Assembly: GCF_017426725.1 (NCBI RefSeq)
Contig: NZ_JAERMS010000008.1
Coordinates: 18,730-82,729, forward strand
Reading direction: 5' to 3'
Length of the DNA stretch: 64,000 bases
From: Prevotella illustrans
GTDB taxonomy: Bacteria; Bacteroidota; Bacteroidia; Bacteroidales; Bacteroidaceae
Shown: positions 63,421 through 64,000 of the stretch, in pieces
Position numbering within the stretch: position 1 is the first letter of the stretch
How the letters are laid out: the number at the start of each line of letters is the position of its first letter
The notes under the pieces: generated by a model
Told to the model about the DNA's origin: nothing
Databases searched by the model: none
The model's input: only the letters and a program-made list of their open reading frames with translations
Program-made: the position numbers and the translations under genes

Positions 63421-63805
63421 TTGGCGGGGTGCGGTAAAACGGTGAAATTGCGTAAGTTGTTGATTAATAGCGAAATAGTGAAAATGAAAAATACAGACGT
63501 ATTTGTCGACAAAAAACTTTTGGCTGAAAATAACGGCAGCATTTTGAGACTATTGTCAAATTATTTCGTAAGATCGAAGGGCTTGTTCCGTGAGCATCCA
63601 TACTAATGCTCCGGAGTGTTTCTTGGGCTTATTGACTTTTCGTAAGAGCCATTTCTTTATTCTTTAGTTTTATAAACTTGCGAGCGTCCGGAGGCTATCA
63701 ACGGCTTAGTGCCGTTATAGATGAGAGGAAATGGCATGAATATGCTTGATTTATGTCAAATAGGATATGAAAAAACGAAAAAGTTTAAAAATAATCGCGG
63801 AAATA

Positions 63806-63837
63806 TTTGGTGGTTTGCCAAAAACTCTCTACTTTTG
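63806..63837 (+). promoter_or_regulatory. Strong consensus promoter, probably of an rRNA operon
   Basis: TTTG (63806-63809), 20 bases, TACTTTTG (63830-63837), preceded by an A-rich stretch (63771-63800) that could be an UP-like element. Confidence 0.65.
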
Positions 63838-64000
63838 CATCCGCTTTCGCCTTAAAGGGGAAGCGACTAAGAAAGCGTTCTTTGAAGATATTTACATAAA
63901 ACAGATAAGTAGTACAAGAAGCAAGTACACCTATTTATAATATGGGGTTTGGATTTATCGGTTCATTCTTCCGTGTTTTTAATACGGCTGTACTTGGGTA
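63838..64000 (+). other. Probable rRNA operon leader (rRNA itself lies beyond the window)
   Basis: Downstream of the promoter no reading frame is apparent. GTTCTTTGAAGATATT (from about 63879) resembles the boxA-like antitermination text found before rRNA genes in this phylum. A hairpin CAAGTACA (63922-63929) / TGTACTTG (63989-63996) encloses a second small stem (CCGT/ACGG). The mature 16S start is not reached. It could instead be the leader of another highly expressed gene. Confidence 0.5.

Overview
The window looks like chromosomal DNA of a member of the Bacteroidales, most likely Prevotella or a close relative. The evidence is a SusC/SusD pair under ECF-sigma/FecR control, the type IX secretion translocon SprA, the DUF4492-cydA-cydB arrangement, meso-diaminopimelate dehydrogenase, a Wzi-type capsule protein of the Bacteroidetes form, and many promoters of the Bacteroidetes type (TTTG, 19-20 bases, TAnnTTTG). 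The genus call is inference; the phylum is secure.

Layout. 1-5.9 kb: a minus-strand envelope group (PQQ-like propeller protein, outer-membrane barrel, partial Wzi), then a WecA/TagO-type phosphosugar transferase and ddh. 6.6-14.7 kb: ruvA and the giant sprA. 14.7-21.7 kb: dacB with a small membrane PH-like protein, nadB, an FMN-binding exported protein, a short ComEC and a C1 peptidase. 22.5-25.0 kb: a tightly overlapping MATE / cytidylate-kinase-like / YfcE-type phosphodiesterase operon. 25.1-30.0 kb: a nucleotide-sugar operon (rfbB, fdtA-like, FemAB-like acyltransferase, fdtB-like) that also carries purT. 30.6-38.6 kb: a more AT-rich island with ECF sigma factor, FecR, SusC, SusD and a TlpA-like thioredoxin. 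38.9-40.6 kb: a membrane-bound LuxR-type regulator and ssrA (tmRNA). 41.3-47.4 kb: subtilase, xseA-xseB, ilvE, trmB and mrp, mostly with their own clear promoters. 47.5-52.5 kb: a TolC-HlyD-permease-permease export operon without an ATPase gene. 52.6-63.1 kb: a coiled-coil membrane protein, DUF4492-cydAB, a cyclophilin, a PiT-PhoU fusion convergent with a PhoR/PhoB-like pair, and a metallophosphoesterase. The right edge carries a strong promoter and what looks like the start of an rRNA operon leader.

Most unusual content. Between genes there is a dispersed element of exactly 359 bp with two well preserved copies in opposite orientation (21907-22265 minus, 40776-41134 plus) and two decayed relatives (about 6175-6430 and 63200-63420). 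It has no convincing reading frame, has imperfect terminal inverted repeats, and contains a 16-bp perfect stem with a 25-nt loop. That stem differs between the two copies by paired compensatory changes, so the fold itself seems to have been kept. Separately, a 48-nt piece of ssrA is duplicated 1840 bp away, between the SusCD island and the LuxR gene. With a 41-bp tandem repeat and a gene remnant on the island's other side, it suggests a scarred boundary of an acquired segment.

Limits: start codons are judged from signal peptides, family lengths and promoters; no database search was run. Ribosome-binding sites are weak throughout, as is usual in this phylum, and were rarely decisive.
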